Source of the DNA: Coriaria nepalensis | Lineage: Eukaryota; Streptophyta; Magnoliopsida; Cucurbitales; Coriariaceae | Direction: 5' to 3' | Length of the DNA stretch: 64,000 bases | Assembly: GCA_027186245.1 (NCBI GenBank) | Contig: CP114481.1 | Span: forward strand, 20,987,501 to 21,051,500 | Part shown: piece by piece, positions 24,701-36,900 of the stretch | Position numbering within the stretch: the first letter of the stretch is position 1 | Layout of the letters: the number at the start of each line of letters is the position of its first letter | Made by a program: the position numbers and the translations under genes | Notes under the pieces: model-generated | The model's database searches: none | Told to the model about the DNA's origin: nothing | The model's input: only the letters and a program-made list of their open reading frames with translations

Positions 24701-26624
24701 TTATTTTAGAGTCATCATCTCAATGACTTTTTGAAAGTCAGTACTTCATTTGAAAGTAATTGAAATGAATTCTATTTTCCGCTTGGAACCCGATTTTCAT
24801 ACGAGACTTGCTAATGATCATTTAAGGGCCGGTACACATTTGTTTTATTTGAGATTCTTGTCAATGAGTTTTTTCGAGTCACTAATTCACTTGAAAACAA
24901 TTCGAACGAATTTCAATTTTGCACTTCAAACACTACTTTCCCCAATCACTTGCTAATCATCTTTTTAAGACAGGTATGCAATTGTTTTATCTTATATTCA
25001 TTTGAATGAGTCTTGTCAGGACAATAAATCATTTAGAAGCCATTGGAGCGAATACTATTTTCGCATTTCAAACACGACTATCGCGCCTAGCTTGCATATG
25101 ATTTTTTGAAGGCAAGTATGAATTTGTTTAATCTTAGAGTCATCATCTCAATGACCCTTTCGAAAGTCGCTAATTTATTTGAAAGCAATTAAAATGAATT
25201 CTATTTTCGCACTTCGAACCCGACATTCGTACATAACTGGCTAATGATCATTTAAGGGCAAGTATGCATTTTTTTTATTCGAGATTCATGTCAATGAGTC
25301 TTTTCAAGTCACTAATTTATTTGAAAACAATTTAAATGAATTCTATTTTTACACTTCAAACACTACTTTCCCGCGTCACTTGCTAATGATCTTTTTAAGA
25401 CAAGTATGCATTTGTTTTATCTTATATTCATTTCAATGAGTCTTTTCAAGACAATAAATCATTCGGAAGCTATTGGAGCGAATGCTATTTTCACATTTCA
25501 AACACGAATATCGCGCATAGCTTGCATATGATTTTTTGAAGGCAAGTATGAATTTGTTTAATCTTAGAGTCATCATCTCAATGACTCTTCGAAAGTCACT
25601 AATTCATTTAAAAGCAATTAAAATGAATTCTATTTTCGAACTTCGAACCCGACTTTCGTACATAACTTGCTAATGATCATTCGAGGGCAAGTATGCGTTT
25701 GTTTTATTCACTAATTCATTTGAAAGTAATTCAAATGAATTCTATTTTTGCACTTCAAACACTACTTTCCCGCATCACTTACTAATCATCTTTTTAAGAA
25801 AGTATGCATTTGTTTTATGTAATATTCATTTCAATGAGTCTCTTCAAGACACTAAATCTTTTGGAAGCCATTGGAGCGAATACTATTTTCGCATTTCAAA
25901 CACGAATATCGCGCATAACTTGCATATTATTTTTTTAAGGCAAGTATGAATTTGTTTTATTTTAGAGTCATCATCTCAATGACTTTTTGAAAGTCAGTAC
26001 TTCATTTGAAAGTAATTGAAATGAATTCTATTTTCCGCTTGGAACCCGATTTTCATACGAGACTTGCTAATGATCATTTAAGGGCCGGTACACATTTGTT
26101 TTATTTGAGATTCTTGTCAATGAGTTTTTTCGAGTCACTAATTCACTTGAAAACAATTCGAACGAATTTCAATTTTGCACTTCAAACACTACTTTCCCCA
26201 ATCACTTGCTAATCATCTTTTTAAGACAGGTATGCAATTGTTTTATCTTATATTCATTTGAATGAGTCTTGTCAGGACAATAAATCATTTAGAAGCCATT
26301 GGAGCGAATACTATTTTCGCATTTCAAACACGACTATCGCGCCTAGCTTGCATATGATTTTTTGAAGGCAAGTATGAATTTGTTTAATCTTAGAGTCATC
26401 ATCTCAATGACCCTTTCGAAAGTCGCTAATTTATTTGAAAGCAATTAAAATGAATTCTATTTTCGCACTTCGAACCCGACATTCGTACATAACTGGCTAA
26501 TGATCATTTAAGGGCAAGTATGCATTTTTTTTATTCGAGATTCATGTCAATGAGTCTTTTCAAGTCACTAATTTATTTGAAAACAATTTAAATGAATTCT
26601 ATTTTTACACTTCAAACACTACTT
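21566..26624 (+). repeat. Four tandem copies of a 1,256-bp 9-mer HOR
   Basis: The copies are 21,566-22,821, 22,822-24,077, 24,078-25,333 and 25,334-26,589, plus about 35 bp of a fifth. The unit is nine monomers, one with a 30-bp internal deletion: 1,256 + 30 = 1,286 = 9 x 142.9. The deletion joins TTGTTTTATT to CACTAATTCA after 21,940, 23,196, 24,452 and 25,708. Other signatures are TTTTCCGCTTGGAACCCG and GGCCGGTACACATTTG. Copies are nearly identical; copy 2 has a private GTATCCATTTG at about 23,294. The first 180-215 bp of copy 1 are also the end of the second 2,149-bp unit. Confidence 0.94.
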
Positions 26625-27762
26625 TGCCGCATCACTTGCTAATGATCTTTTTAAGACAAGTATGCATTTGTTTTATCTTATATTCATTTCAATGAGTCTT
26701 TTCAAGACACTAAATCTTTTGGAAGCCATTGGAGCGAATACTATTTTCGCATTTGAAACACGAATATCGCACATAGCTTGCATACGAATATTTGAAGGCA
26801 AGTATGAATTTGATTAATCTTAGAGTCATCATCTCAAAGACTCTTTTAAAGTCACTTATTCATTTGAAAGCAACTAAAATGAATTCTATTTTCGAACTTC
26901 GAACCCGACTTTCGTACATAACTTGCTAATGATCATTCAAGGGCAAGTATGCGTTTGTTTTATTTGAGATTCATGTCAATGAGTCCTTTAAAGTCACTAA
27001 TTTATTTGAAAAAAATTCAAATGAATTCTATTTTTACACTTCAAACACTACTTTCGCGCATCACTTGCTGATGATATTTTTAAGACAAGTATGCATTTGA
27101 TTTATCTTATATTCGTGTTAATGACTCTTTTCACGACAATAAATCATTTGGAAGCCATTGGGGAGAACACTATTAACGCATTTCAAACATGACTTTCGCG
27201 CATAGCTTGCTTATTATTTTTTGTATGAATTTGTTTTATTTTAGAGTCATTATCTCTATTACTTTTTGAAAGTCACTACTTCATTTGAAATCAATTGAAA
27301 TGAATTCTATTTTCCGCTTGGAACCCGACTCTCATACAAGACTTGCTAATGATCATTTAAGGGCAGGTACACATTTGTTTTATTTGAGATTTATGTCAAT
27401 GAGTCTTTTCAACTCACTTATTCATTTGAAAGCAATTAAAATGAATTCTATTTTCGAACTTCGAACCCGACTTTCGTACATAACTTGCTAATGATCATTC
27501 AAGGGCAAGTATGCGTTTGTTTTATTTGAGATTCATGTCAATGAGTCTTTTAAAGTCAATAATTTATTTGAATACAATTCAAATGAATTCTATTTTTACA
27601 CTTCAAACACTACTTTCGCGCATCACTTCCTGAAGATCTTTTTAAGACAAGTATGCATTTGTTTTATCTTATATTCATTTCAATGAGTCTTTTCAAGTCA
27701 CTAAATCTTTTGGAAGCCATTGGAGCGAATACTATTTTCGCATTTCAAACACGAATATCGCG

Positions 27763-27891
27763 CATAGGTTGCATATGAATTTTTGAAGGCAAGTATGAAT
27801 TTGATTAATCTTAGCGTCATCATCTCAATGACTAATTTTTGAAAGGAATTCATATGAATTCTAATTTTGCACTTCAAACACTACTTTCCCA
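27763..27891 (+). repeat. 129-bp A/B chimeric monomer, copy 1
   Basis: This starts as A (CATAGGTTGC, GCGTCATCATCTC) and changes at CAATGACTAATTTTTGAAAG to the end of a B monomer (GAATTCTAATTTTGCAC). The next box, CATCACTTGC, is at 27,892, so the monomer is 129 bp, 14 short of normal. The same junction occurs at 58,516-58,644 and 63,365-63,493, which marks common descent. Confidence 0.85.
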
Positions 27892-28685
27892 CATCACTTG
27901 CTAATCATCTTTTTAAGACAAGTATGCTTTTGTTTTATCTTATATTCATGTTAATGAGTCTTTTGAAGACAATAAATCATTTTGAAGCCATTGGAGCGAA
28001 TAATATTTTCTTATTTCAAACACGAATATCGCGCATAGCTTGCATATGATTTTTTGAAGGCAAGTATGAATTTGTTTTATTTTAGAGTTATCATCTCAAT
28101 GACTCTTTGAAAGTCACTAATTCATTTGAAAACAATGAAAATGAATTCTATTTGCCGCTTTGAACCCAACTTTCACACAAAACTTGCTAATGATCATTTA
28201 AGGGCAAGTGCACATTTGTTTTATTTGAGATTCATGTCAATGAGTGTTGTCAAGTCAATAATTCATTTGAAAGCCATTCGAACGAATTCTAATTTTGCAC
28301 TTCAAACACTACTTTCCCGCATCACTTGCTAATGATCTTTTTCAGACAAGTATGCAAATGTTTTATCTTATATTCATGTTAATGAGTCTTGTCAAGACAA
28401 TAAATCGTTTGCAAGCCATTGGAGCAAATACTATTTTCGCATTTCAAACCCGACTATCGTGCATAGCTTGCATATGATTTTTTGAAGGCAAGTATGAATT
28501 TGTTTAATCTTAGAGTCATCATCTCAATGACTCTTTAAAAGTCACTAATTCATTTGAAAGCAATTAAAATGAATTCTATTTTGGCACTTCGAACCCGACA
28601 TTCGTACATAACTTGCTAATGATCATTTAAGGGCAAGTATGCGTTTGTTTTATTTGAAATTCATGTCAATGAGTCTTTTAAAGTC

Positions 28686-29074
28686 ACTAATTTATTTGAA
28701 GACAATTCAAATGAATTCTATTTTTTACACTTCAAACACTACTTTCGCGCATCATTTGCTGATGATCTTTTAAGGCCGAGTGCACATTTGTTTTTTCTGA
28801 GATTCATGTCAATGAGTCTTTTCAAGTCACTAATTCATTTGAAATCAATTCGAACGAATTCTAATTTTGCACTTCAAACACTACTTCCCCGCATCACTTG
28901 CAAATGATCTTTTTAAGACAATTATGCTTTTCTTCTATCTTATATTCATGTTAATGAGTCTTTTGAAGACAATAAATCATTTTGAAGCCATTGGAGCGAA
29001 TAATATTTTCTTATTTCAAACACGAATATCGCGCATAGCTTGCATATGAATTTTTGAAGGCAAGTATGAATTTG
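28686..29074 (+). repeat. Segment duplicated 32.6 kb away (left copy)
   Basis: This matches 61,301-61,689 at a constant offset of 32,615 bp. Shared rare variants are TTCTATTTTTTACAC with an extra T, CATCATTTGCTGATG, TTTTAAGGCCGAGTGCAC, TTTTTTCTGAGATTC, CACTTGCAAATGATC, GACAATTATGC and TATTTTCTTATTTC. The two copies differ at few positions, for example TTCCCCGCATC here against TTCCCGCATC in context, and CTTCTATC against CTTTTATC. Outside this stretch the neighbours differ. Confidence 0.87.
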
Positions 29075-32000
29075 TTTAATCTTAGAGTCATCATCTCAAT
29101 GACTCTTTGAAAGTCACTAATTCATTTGAAAGCAATTAAAATGAATTCCATTTTCGCACTTCGAACCCGACATTCGTACATAACTTTCTAATGATCATTT
29201 AAGGGCAAGTATGCGTTTGTTTTATTTGAGATTCATGTCAATGAGTCTTTTCAAGTCACTAATTCATTTGAAAGCAATCCGAATAAATTCTAATTTTGCA
29301 CTTCAAACACTACTTTCCCGCACACTAGCTAATCATCTTTTTAAGACAAGTATGCAATTGTTTTATCTTATATTCATTTCAATGAGTCTTGTGAAGACAA
29401 TAAATCATTTGGAAGCCATTGGAGCGAATACTATTTTCGCACTTCAAACACGACTTTCGCGCAAAGCTTGCATATTATTTTTTGAAGGAAAGTATGAATT
29501 TGTTTTATTTTAGAGTCATTATCTCTATGACTATTTGAAAGTCAGTACTTCATTTGAAAGCAATTGAAATGAATTCTATTTGCCGCTTGGAACCCAACTT
29601 TCGTACAAGACTTGCTAATGATCATTTAAGGCCAGGTACACATTTGTTTTATTTGAGATTCATGTCAATGAGTCTTTTCAAGTCACTAATTCATTTGAAA
29701 GCAATCCGAACAAATTCTAATTTTGCACTTCAAACACTACTTTCCTGCATCACTTGCTAATCATCTTTTTAAGACAAGTATGCAATTGTTTTATCTTATA
29801 TTCATTTCAATGAGTCTTGTCAAGACAATAAATCATTTGGAAGCCATTGGAGCGAATACTATTTTCGCATTCCAAACACGACTATTGCGCATAGCTTGCA
29901 TATGACTTTCTGAAGGGAAGTTTCAATTTGTTTAATCTTAGAGTCATCATCTTAATGACTCTTTGAAAGTCACTAATTCATTTGAAAGCAATTAAAATGA
30001 ATTCAATTTTCGCACTTCGAACCCAACATTCGTACATAACTTGCTAATGATCATTTAAGGGCAAGTATGCGTTTGTTTTAATTGAGATTCTTGTCAATGA
30101 GTCATTTCAAGTCACTAATTCATTTGAAAGCAATTCGAACGAATTCTAATTTTGCACGTCGAACACTACTTTCCCGCATCACTAGCTAATGATCTTTTTA
30201 AGGCAAGTATGCAATTCTTTTATCTTATATTCATTTCAATGAGACTTGTCAAGACAATAAATCATTTGGAATCCATTGGAGTGAATACTATTTTCGCACT
30301 TCAAACACAAATATCGCGCATAGCTTGCATACAAATTTTTGAAGGCAAGTATGAATTTTTTTAGTCTTAGAGTCATCATCTCAATGACTCTATGAAAGTC
30401 ACTTATTCATTTGAAAGCAATTAAAATGAATTCTATTTTCGCACTTCGAACCCGACATTCGTACATAACTTGCTAATGATCATTTAAGGGCAAGTATGCG
30501 TTTGTTTTATTCGAGATTCATGTCAATGAGTCTTTTCAAGTCACTAATTTATTTGAAAACAATTCAAATGAATTCTATTTTTACACTTCAAACACAACTT
30601 TCCCGCATCACTTGCTAATGATCTTTTTAAGACAAGTATGCATTTGTTTTATCCTATATTCATTTCAATGAGTCTTGTCAAGACAATAAATCATTTAGAA
30701 GCCATTGGAGCGAATACTATTTTCGCATTTCAAACATGAATATCGTGCATAGCTTGCATATGAATTTTTGATGGCAAGTATGAATTTTTTTAATCTTAGA
30801 GTCATCATCTCAATGACTCTATGAAAGTAACTTATTCATTTGAAAGCAATTGATATGAATTCTATTTTCGCACTTCGAACCCGACTTTCGTACATAACTT
30901 GCTAATGATCATTTAAGGGCAAGTATGCGTTTGTTTTATTTGAGATTCTTGTCAATGAGACTTTTCAAGTCACTAATTCATTTGAAAGCAATTCGAACGA
31001 ATTCCAATTTTGCACTTCAAACACTACTTTCCCGCATCACTTGCTAATCATCTTTTTAAGACAAGTATGCAATTGTTTTATCTTATATTCATTTCAATGA
31101 GTCTTGTCAAGACAATAAATCATTTGGAAGCCATTGGAGCGAATACTATTTTCGCATTCCAAACACGACTATCGCGCATAGCTTGCATATGACTTTCTGA
31201 AGGGAAGTTTGAATTTGTTTAATCTTAGAGTCATCATCTCAATGACTCTTTGAAAGTCACTAATTCATTTGAAAGCAATTAAAACTAATTGAATTTTCGC
31301 ACTTCGAACCCGACATTCGTACATAACTTGCTAATGATCATTTAAGGGCAAGTATGCGTTTGTTTTATTTGAGATTCTTGTCAATGAGTCATTTCAAGTC
31401 ACTAATTCATTTGAAAGCAATTCGAATGAATTCCAATTTTGCACGTCGAACACTACTTTCCGCATCACTTGCTAATGATCTTTTTAAGGCAAGTATGCAA
31501 TTCTTTTATCTTATATTCATTTCAATGAGACTTGTCAAGACAATAAATCATTTGGAAGCCATTGGAGTGACTACTATTTTCGCACTTCAAACACGAATAT
31601 CGCGCATAGCTTGCATACGAATTTTTGAAGGCAAGTATGAATTTTTTTAATCTTAGAGTCATCATCTCAATGACTCTATGAAAGTCACTTATTCATTTGA
31701 AAGCAATTAAAATGAATTCGATTTTCGCACTTCGAACCCAACATTCGTACATAACTTGCTAATGATCATTTAAGGGCAAGTATGTGTTTGTTTTATTCGA
31801 GATTCATGTCAATGAGTCTTTTCGAGTCACTAATTTATTTGAAAACAATTCAAATGAATTCTATTTTTGCACTTCAAACACTACTTTCCCGCATCACTTG
31901 CTAATGATCTTTTTAAGAAAAGTATGCATTTGTTTTATCTTATATTCATTTCAATGAGTCTTTTCAAGACACTAAATCTTTTGGAAGCCATTAGAGCGAA

Positions 32001-32440
32001 TACTATTTTCGCATTTCAAACACGAATATCGCACATAGCTTGCATATGAATATTTGAAGGCAAGTATGAATTTGATTAATCTTAGAGTCATCATCTCAAT
32101 CACTCTATCAAAGTCACTTATTCATTTGAAAGCAATTAAAATGAATTCTATTTTCGAACTTCGAACCCGACTTTCGTACATAACTTGCTAATGATTATTT
32201 AAGGGCAAATATGCATTTGTTTTATTTGAGATTCATGTCAATGAGTCTTTTCAAGTCAATAATTCATTTGCAAGCAGTTCGAACGAATTCTATTTTTGCG
32301 CTTCAAACACCACTTTTGTGCATCACTTGCTCATGATCTTTTTAAGACAAGTATGCATTTGATTTATCTTATATTCATGTCAAGGAGTCTTTTCAATTCA
32401 ATAAATCATTTGGAAGTCATTCGGGCGAATACTATTTTCG

Positions 32441-34860
32441 TATTTCAAACACGACTATCGCGCATAGCTTGCATATGATTTTTTTAAGGCAAGTATAAAT
32501 TTTTTTAATCTTAGAGTCATCATCTCAATGACTCTTTGAACGTCACTAATTCATTTGAAAGCAATTAAAATGAATTCTTTTTTTTGCACTCCGAACCCGA
32601 CTTTCGTACATAACTTGCTAATGATCATTTAAGGGCAAGTATGCATTTGTTTTATTTGAGCTTCATGTGAATGAGTCTTTTCAAGTCACTAATTCATTTG
32701 CAAGAAATTCGAACGAATTCTATTTTTGCACTTCAAACACCACTTTTGTGCATCACTTGCTCGTGATCTTTTTAAGACAAGTATGCATTTGATTTATCTT
32801 ATATTCATGTCAAAGAGTCTTTTCAAGACAATAAATCATTTGGAAGCCATTGGAGCGAATAATATTTTCGCATTTCAAACACGACTTTCGCACATAGCTT
32901 GCATATGATTTTTTGATGGCAAGCATGAATTCGTTTTATCTTAGAGTCATCATCTCAATAACTCTTTGAAAGTCACTAATTCATTTGAAAGCAATTACAA
33001 TGAATTCTTATTTCGCACTTTGAACCTGACTTTCATACATAACTTGCTAATGATTATTTAAGGGCAAATATGCATTTGTTTTATTTGAGATTCATGTCAA
33101 TGAGTCTTTTCAAGTCACTAATTCATTTGCAAGCAGTTCGAACGAATTCGATTTTTGCACTTCAAACACCACTTTTGTGCATAACTTGCTCATGATCTTT
33201 TTAAGACAAGTATGCATTTGATTTATCTTATATTCATGTCAAAGAGTCTTTTCAAGACAATAAATCATTTGGAAGCCATTGGGGCAAATACTATTTTCGC
33301 ATTTCAAACACGACTATCGCGCATAGCTTGCATATGATTTTTTTAAGGCAAGTATAAATTTGTTTAATCTTAGAGTCATCATCTCAATGACTCTTTGAAC
33401 GTCACTAATTCATTTGAAAGCAATTAAAATGAATTCTTTTTTTTGCACTCCGAACCCGACTTTCGTACATAACTTGCTAATGATCATTTAAGGGCAAGTA
33501 TGCATTTGTTTTATTTGAGATTCATGTCAATGAGTCTTTTCAAGTCACTAATTCATTTGCAAGAAATTCGAACGAATTCAATTTTTGCACTTCAAACACC
33601 ACTTTTGTGCATCACTTGCTCGTGATCTTTTTAAGACAAGTATGCATTTGATTTATCTTATATTCATGTCAAAGAGTCTTTTCAAGACAATAAATCATTT
33701 GGAAGCCATTGGAGCGAATAATATTTTCGCATTTCAAACACGACTTTCGCGCATAGCTTGCATAGGATTTTTTGATGGCAAGCATGAATTCGTTTTATCT
33801 TAGAGTCATCATCTCAATAACTCTTTGAAATTCACTAATTGATTTGAAAGCAATTACAATGAATTCTTATTTCGCACTTCGAACCTGACTTTCATACATA
33901 ACTTGCTAATGATTATTTAAGGGCAAGTATGCATTTGTTTTATTTGAGATTCATGTCAATGAGTCTTTTCAAGTCACTAATTCATTTGCAAGCAGTTCGA
34001 ACGAATTCTATTTTTGCACTTCAAACACCACTTTTGTGCATAACTTGCTCATGATCTTTTTAAGACAAGTATGCATTTGATTTATCTTATATTCATGTCA
34101 AAGAGTCTTTTCAAGACAATAAATCATTTGGAAGCCATTGGGGCAAATACTATTTTCGCATTTCAAACACGACTATCGCGCATAGCTTGCATATGATTTT
34201 TTTAAGGCAAGTATAAATTTGTTTAATCTTAGAGTCATCATCTCAATGGCTCTTGGAACGTCACTAATTCATTTGAAAGCAATTAAAATGAATTCTTTTT
34301 TTTGAACTCTGAACCCGACTTTCGTACATAACTTGCTAATGATCATTTAAGGGCAAGTATGCATTTGTTTTATTTGAGATTCATGTCAATGAGTCTTTTC
34401 AAGTCACTAATTCATTTGCAAGCAATTCGAACGAATTCTATTTTTGCACTTCAAACACCACTTTTGTGCATCACTTGCTCGTGATCTTTTTAAGACAAGT
34501 ATGCATTTGATTTATCTTATATTCATGTCAAAGAGTCTTTTCAAGACAATAAATCATTTGGAAGCCATTGGAGCGAATAATATTTTCGCATTTCAAACAC
34601 GACTTTCGCGCATAGCTTGCATATGATTTTTTGATGGCAAGCATGAATTCGTTTTATCTTAGAGTCATCATCTCAATAACTCTTTGAAAGTCACTAATTC
34701 ATTTGAAAGCAATTAAAATGAATTTTTATTTCGCACTTCGAACCTGACTTTCATACATAACTTGCTAATGATTATTTAAGGGCAAGTATGCATTTTTTTT
34801 TATTTGAGATTCATGTCAATGAGTCTTTTCAAGTCACTAATTCATTTGCAAGCAGTTCGA
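32441..34860 (+). repeat. 859-bp hexamer HOR, about 2.8 copies
   Basis: Matching segments start at 32,726, 33,585 and 34,444, exactly 859 bp apart (6 x 143.2). C monomers carry CACTTTTGTGCATCAC or ATAACTTGCTCRTGATC, and B monomers CATTTGCAAG with TTCGAACGAATTC. One A monomer has the T-rich GAATTCTTTTTTTTGCACTC, and another TGAATTCTTATTTCGC with GGCAAGCATGAATTCG. The left limit is where TGGAAGTCATTCGGG (about 32,421) departs from the unit. The right limit is where TTCCATTTTGGCACTTG (about 34,866) departs. Confidence 0.88.
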
Positions 34861-36900
34861 ACGAATTCCATTTTGGCACTTGAAACACCACTTTTGTGCA
34901 TCACTTGCTCATGATCTTTTTAAGACAAGTATGCATTTCATTTAGCTTATATTCATGTCAAAGAGTCTTTTCAAGACAATAAATCATTTGCAAGCCATTG
35001 GAGCGAATATTATTTCCGCATTTCAAACACGACTTTCGCGCATAGCTTGCATATGATTTTTTGAAGGCAAGCATGAATTTTTTTTATCTTAGAGTCATCA
35101 TCTCAATGACTCTTTGTAAGTCACTAATTCATTTGAAAGCAATTAAAATGAATTCTTATTTCGCACTTCGAACCTGACTTCCATACATAACTTGGTAATG
35201 ATTATTTAAGGGCAAGTATGCATTTGTTTTATTTGAGATTCATGTCAATGAGTCTTTTCAGGTCACTAATTCATTTACAAGCAGTTCGAACGAATTCTAT
35301 TTTTGCACTTCAAACACAACTTTTGTGCATCACTTGCTCGTGATCTTTTTAAGACAAGTATGCATTTGATTTATCTTATATTTATGTCAAAGAGTCTTTT
35401 CAAGACAATAAATCATTTGGAAGCCATTGGAGCGAATATTATTTTCGCATTTCAAACATGACTTTCGCGCATAGCTTGCATTTGATTTTTTGATGGCAAG
35501 CATGAATTCGTTTTATCTTAGAGTCATCATCTCAATGACTCTTTGAAAGTCACTAATACATTTGAAAGCAATTAAAATGAATTCTTATTTCGCACTTCGA
35601 ACCTGTCTTTCATACATAACTTGCTAATGATTATTTAAGGGCAAGTATGCATTTGTTTTATTTGAGATTCATGTCAATGAGTCTTTTCAAGTCACTAATT
35701 CATTTGCAGGAAAATTCGAACGAATTCTATTTTTGCACTTCAAACACCACTTTTGTGCATCACTTGCTCGTGATCTTTTTAAGACAAGTATGCATTTGAT
35801 TTATCTTATATTCATGTCAAAGAGTCTTTTCAAGACAATAAATCATTTGGAAGCCATTGGAGCGAATAACATTTTCGCATTTCAAACACGACTTTCGCGC
35901 ATAGCTTGCATATGATTTTTTGATGGCAAGCATGAATTCGTTTTATCTTAGAGTCATCATCTCAATAACTCTTTGAAAGTCACTAATTCATTGGAAAGCA
36001 ATTAAAATGAATTCTTATTTCGCATTTCGAACCTGACTTTCATACATAACTTGCTAATGATTATTTAAGGGCAAGTATGCATTTGTTTTATTTGAGATTC
36101 ATGTCAATGAGTCTTTTCAGGTCACTAATTCATTTGCAAGCAGTTCGAACGAATTCTATTTTTGCAGTTCAAACACCACATTTGTGCATAACTTGCTCAT
36201 GATCTTTTTAAGACAGGTATGCATTTGATTTATCTTATATTCATGTCAAAGAGTCTTTTCAAGACAATAAATCATTTGGAAGCCATTGGGGCAAATATTA
36301 TTTTCGCATTTCAAACACGACTATCGCGCATAGCTTGCATATGATTTTTTTAAGGCAAGTATAAATTTGTTTATTCTTAGAGTCATCATCTCAATGACTC
36401 TTTGAACGTCACTAATTCATTTGAAAGCAATTAAAATGAATTCTTTTTTTTGCACTCCGAACCCGACTTTCGTACATAACAAGCTAGTGATCATTTAAGG
36501 GCAAGTATGCATTTATTTTATTTGAGATTCATGTCAATGAGTCTTTTCAAGTCACTAATTCATTTGAAAGCAATTCTAACGAATTCGATTTTTGCACTTC
36601 AAACACCACTTTTGTGCATCACTTGCTCATGATCTTTTTAAGAGTAGCATGCATTAGATTTATCTTATATTCATGTCAATGAGTCTTTTCAAGACAATAA
36701 ATCATTTCGAAGCTATTGGGGCGAATACTATTTTCGCATTTCAAATATGACTATCGCGCATAGCTTGCATATGATTTTTTTAAGGCAAGTATAAATTTGT
36801 TTTATCTTAGAGTCATCATCTCAATGACTCTTCGAACGTCACTAATTCATTTGAAAGCAATTAAAATGAATCCTTTTTTTTGCACTCCGAACCCGACTTT
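34861..36900 (+). repeat. Related TTTTGTG-type trimers, diverged from the 859-bp hexamer
   Basis: The same monomer types continue. A close relative of the 34,444 segment lies 1,289 bp on at 35,733 (nine monomers), so three extra monomers interrupt the six-monomer period. Private changes include TTTCATTTAGCTTAT (34,938), CATTTGCAGGAAAATTCG (about 35,700) and AGAGTAGCATGCATTAG (36,641). There is no gene. Confidence 0.85.
36300..36830 (+). repeat. Segment duplicated 4,008 bp away (left copy)
   Basis: This matches about 40,308-40,838 at an offset of 4,008 bp (28 monomers). The clearest marker is the rare AGAGTAGCATGCATT, at 36,641 and 40,649, in place of AGACAAGTATGCATT. The copies also share CAATTCTAACGAATTCG, TCATTTCGAAG and CATTTCAAATATGAC. 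The flanking context differs to the right. Confidence 0.8.

Larger units (their letters stand above)
26625..32440 (+). repeat. Family 2 mixed trimers, heterogeneous
   Basis: Trimers of about 429-430 bp continue, with no HOR dominating. Variants include TTTTCCGCTTGGAACCCG (27,310), a gap of several bases in ATTTTTTGTATG (27,220), the 129-bp A/B chimera at 27,763-27,891, ATTTTCTTATTTC C-monomer ends (28,000 and 29,000), and C monomers with GTATGCAATTG. There are related segments 1,287 bp apart near 29,723 and 31,010, equal to nine monomers. No gene or foreign insertion is seen. Confidence 0.87.

Noticed and set aside
21566..26624. Assembly artefact as the explanation for near-identical tandem copies
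   Set aside because: It cannot be excluded, but copy 2 has a private substitution and the flanks change cleanly on both sides, so true tandem amplification is preferred. Read depth would decide.
32570..32590. T-rich runs (for example GAATTCTTTTTTTTTGC) as terminators or promoters
   Set aside because: They recur at the same monomer position as expanded versions of CTATTTT and have no accompanying transcription signals.
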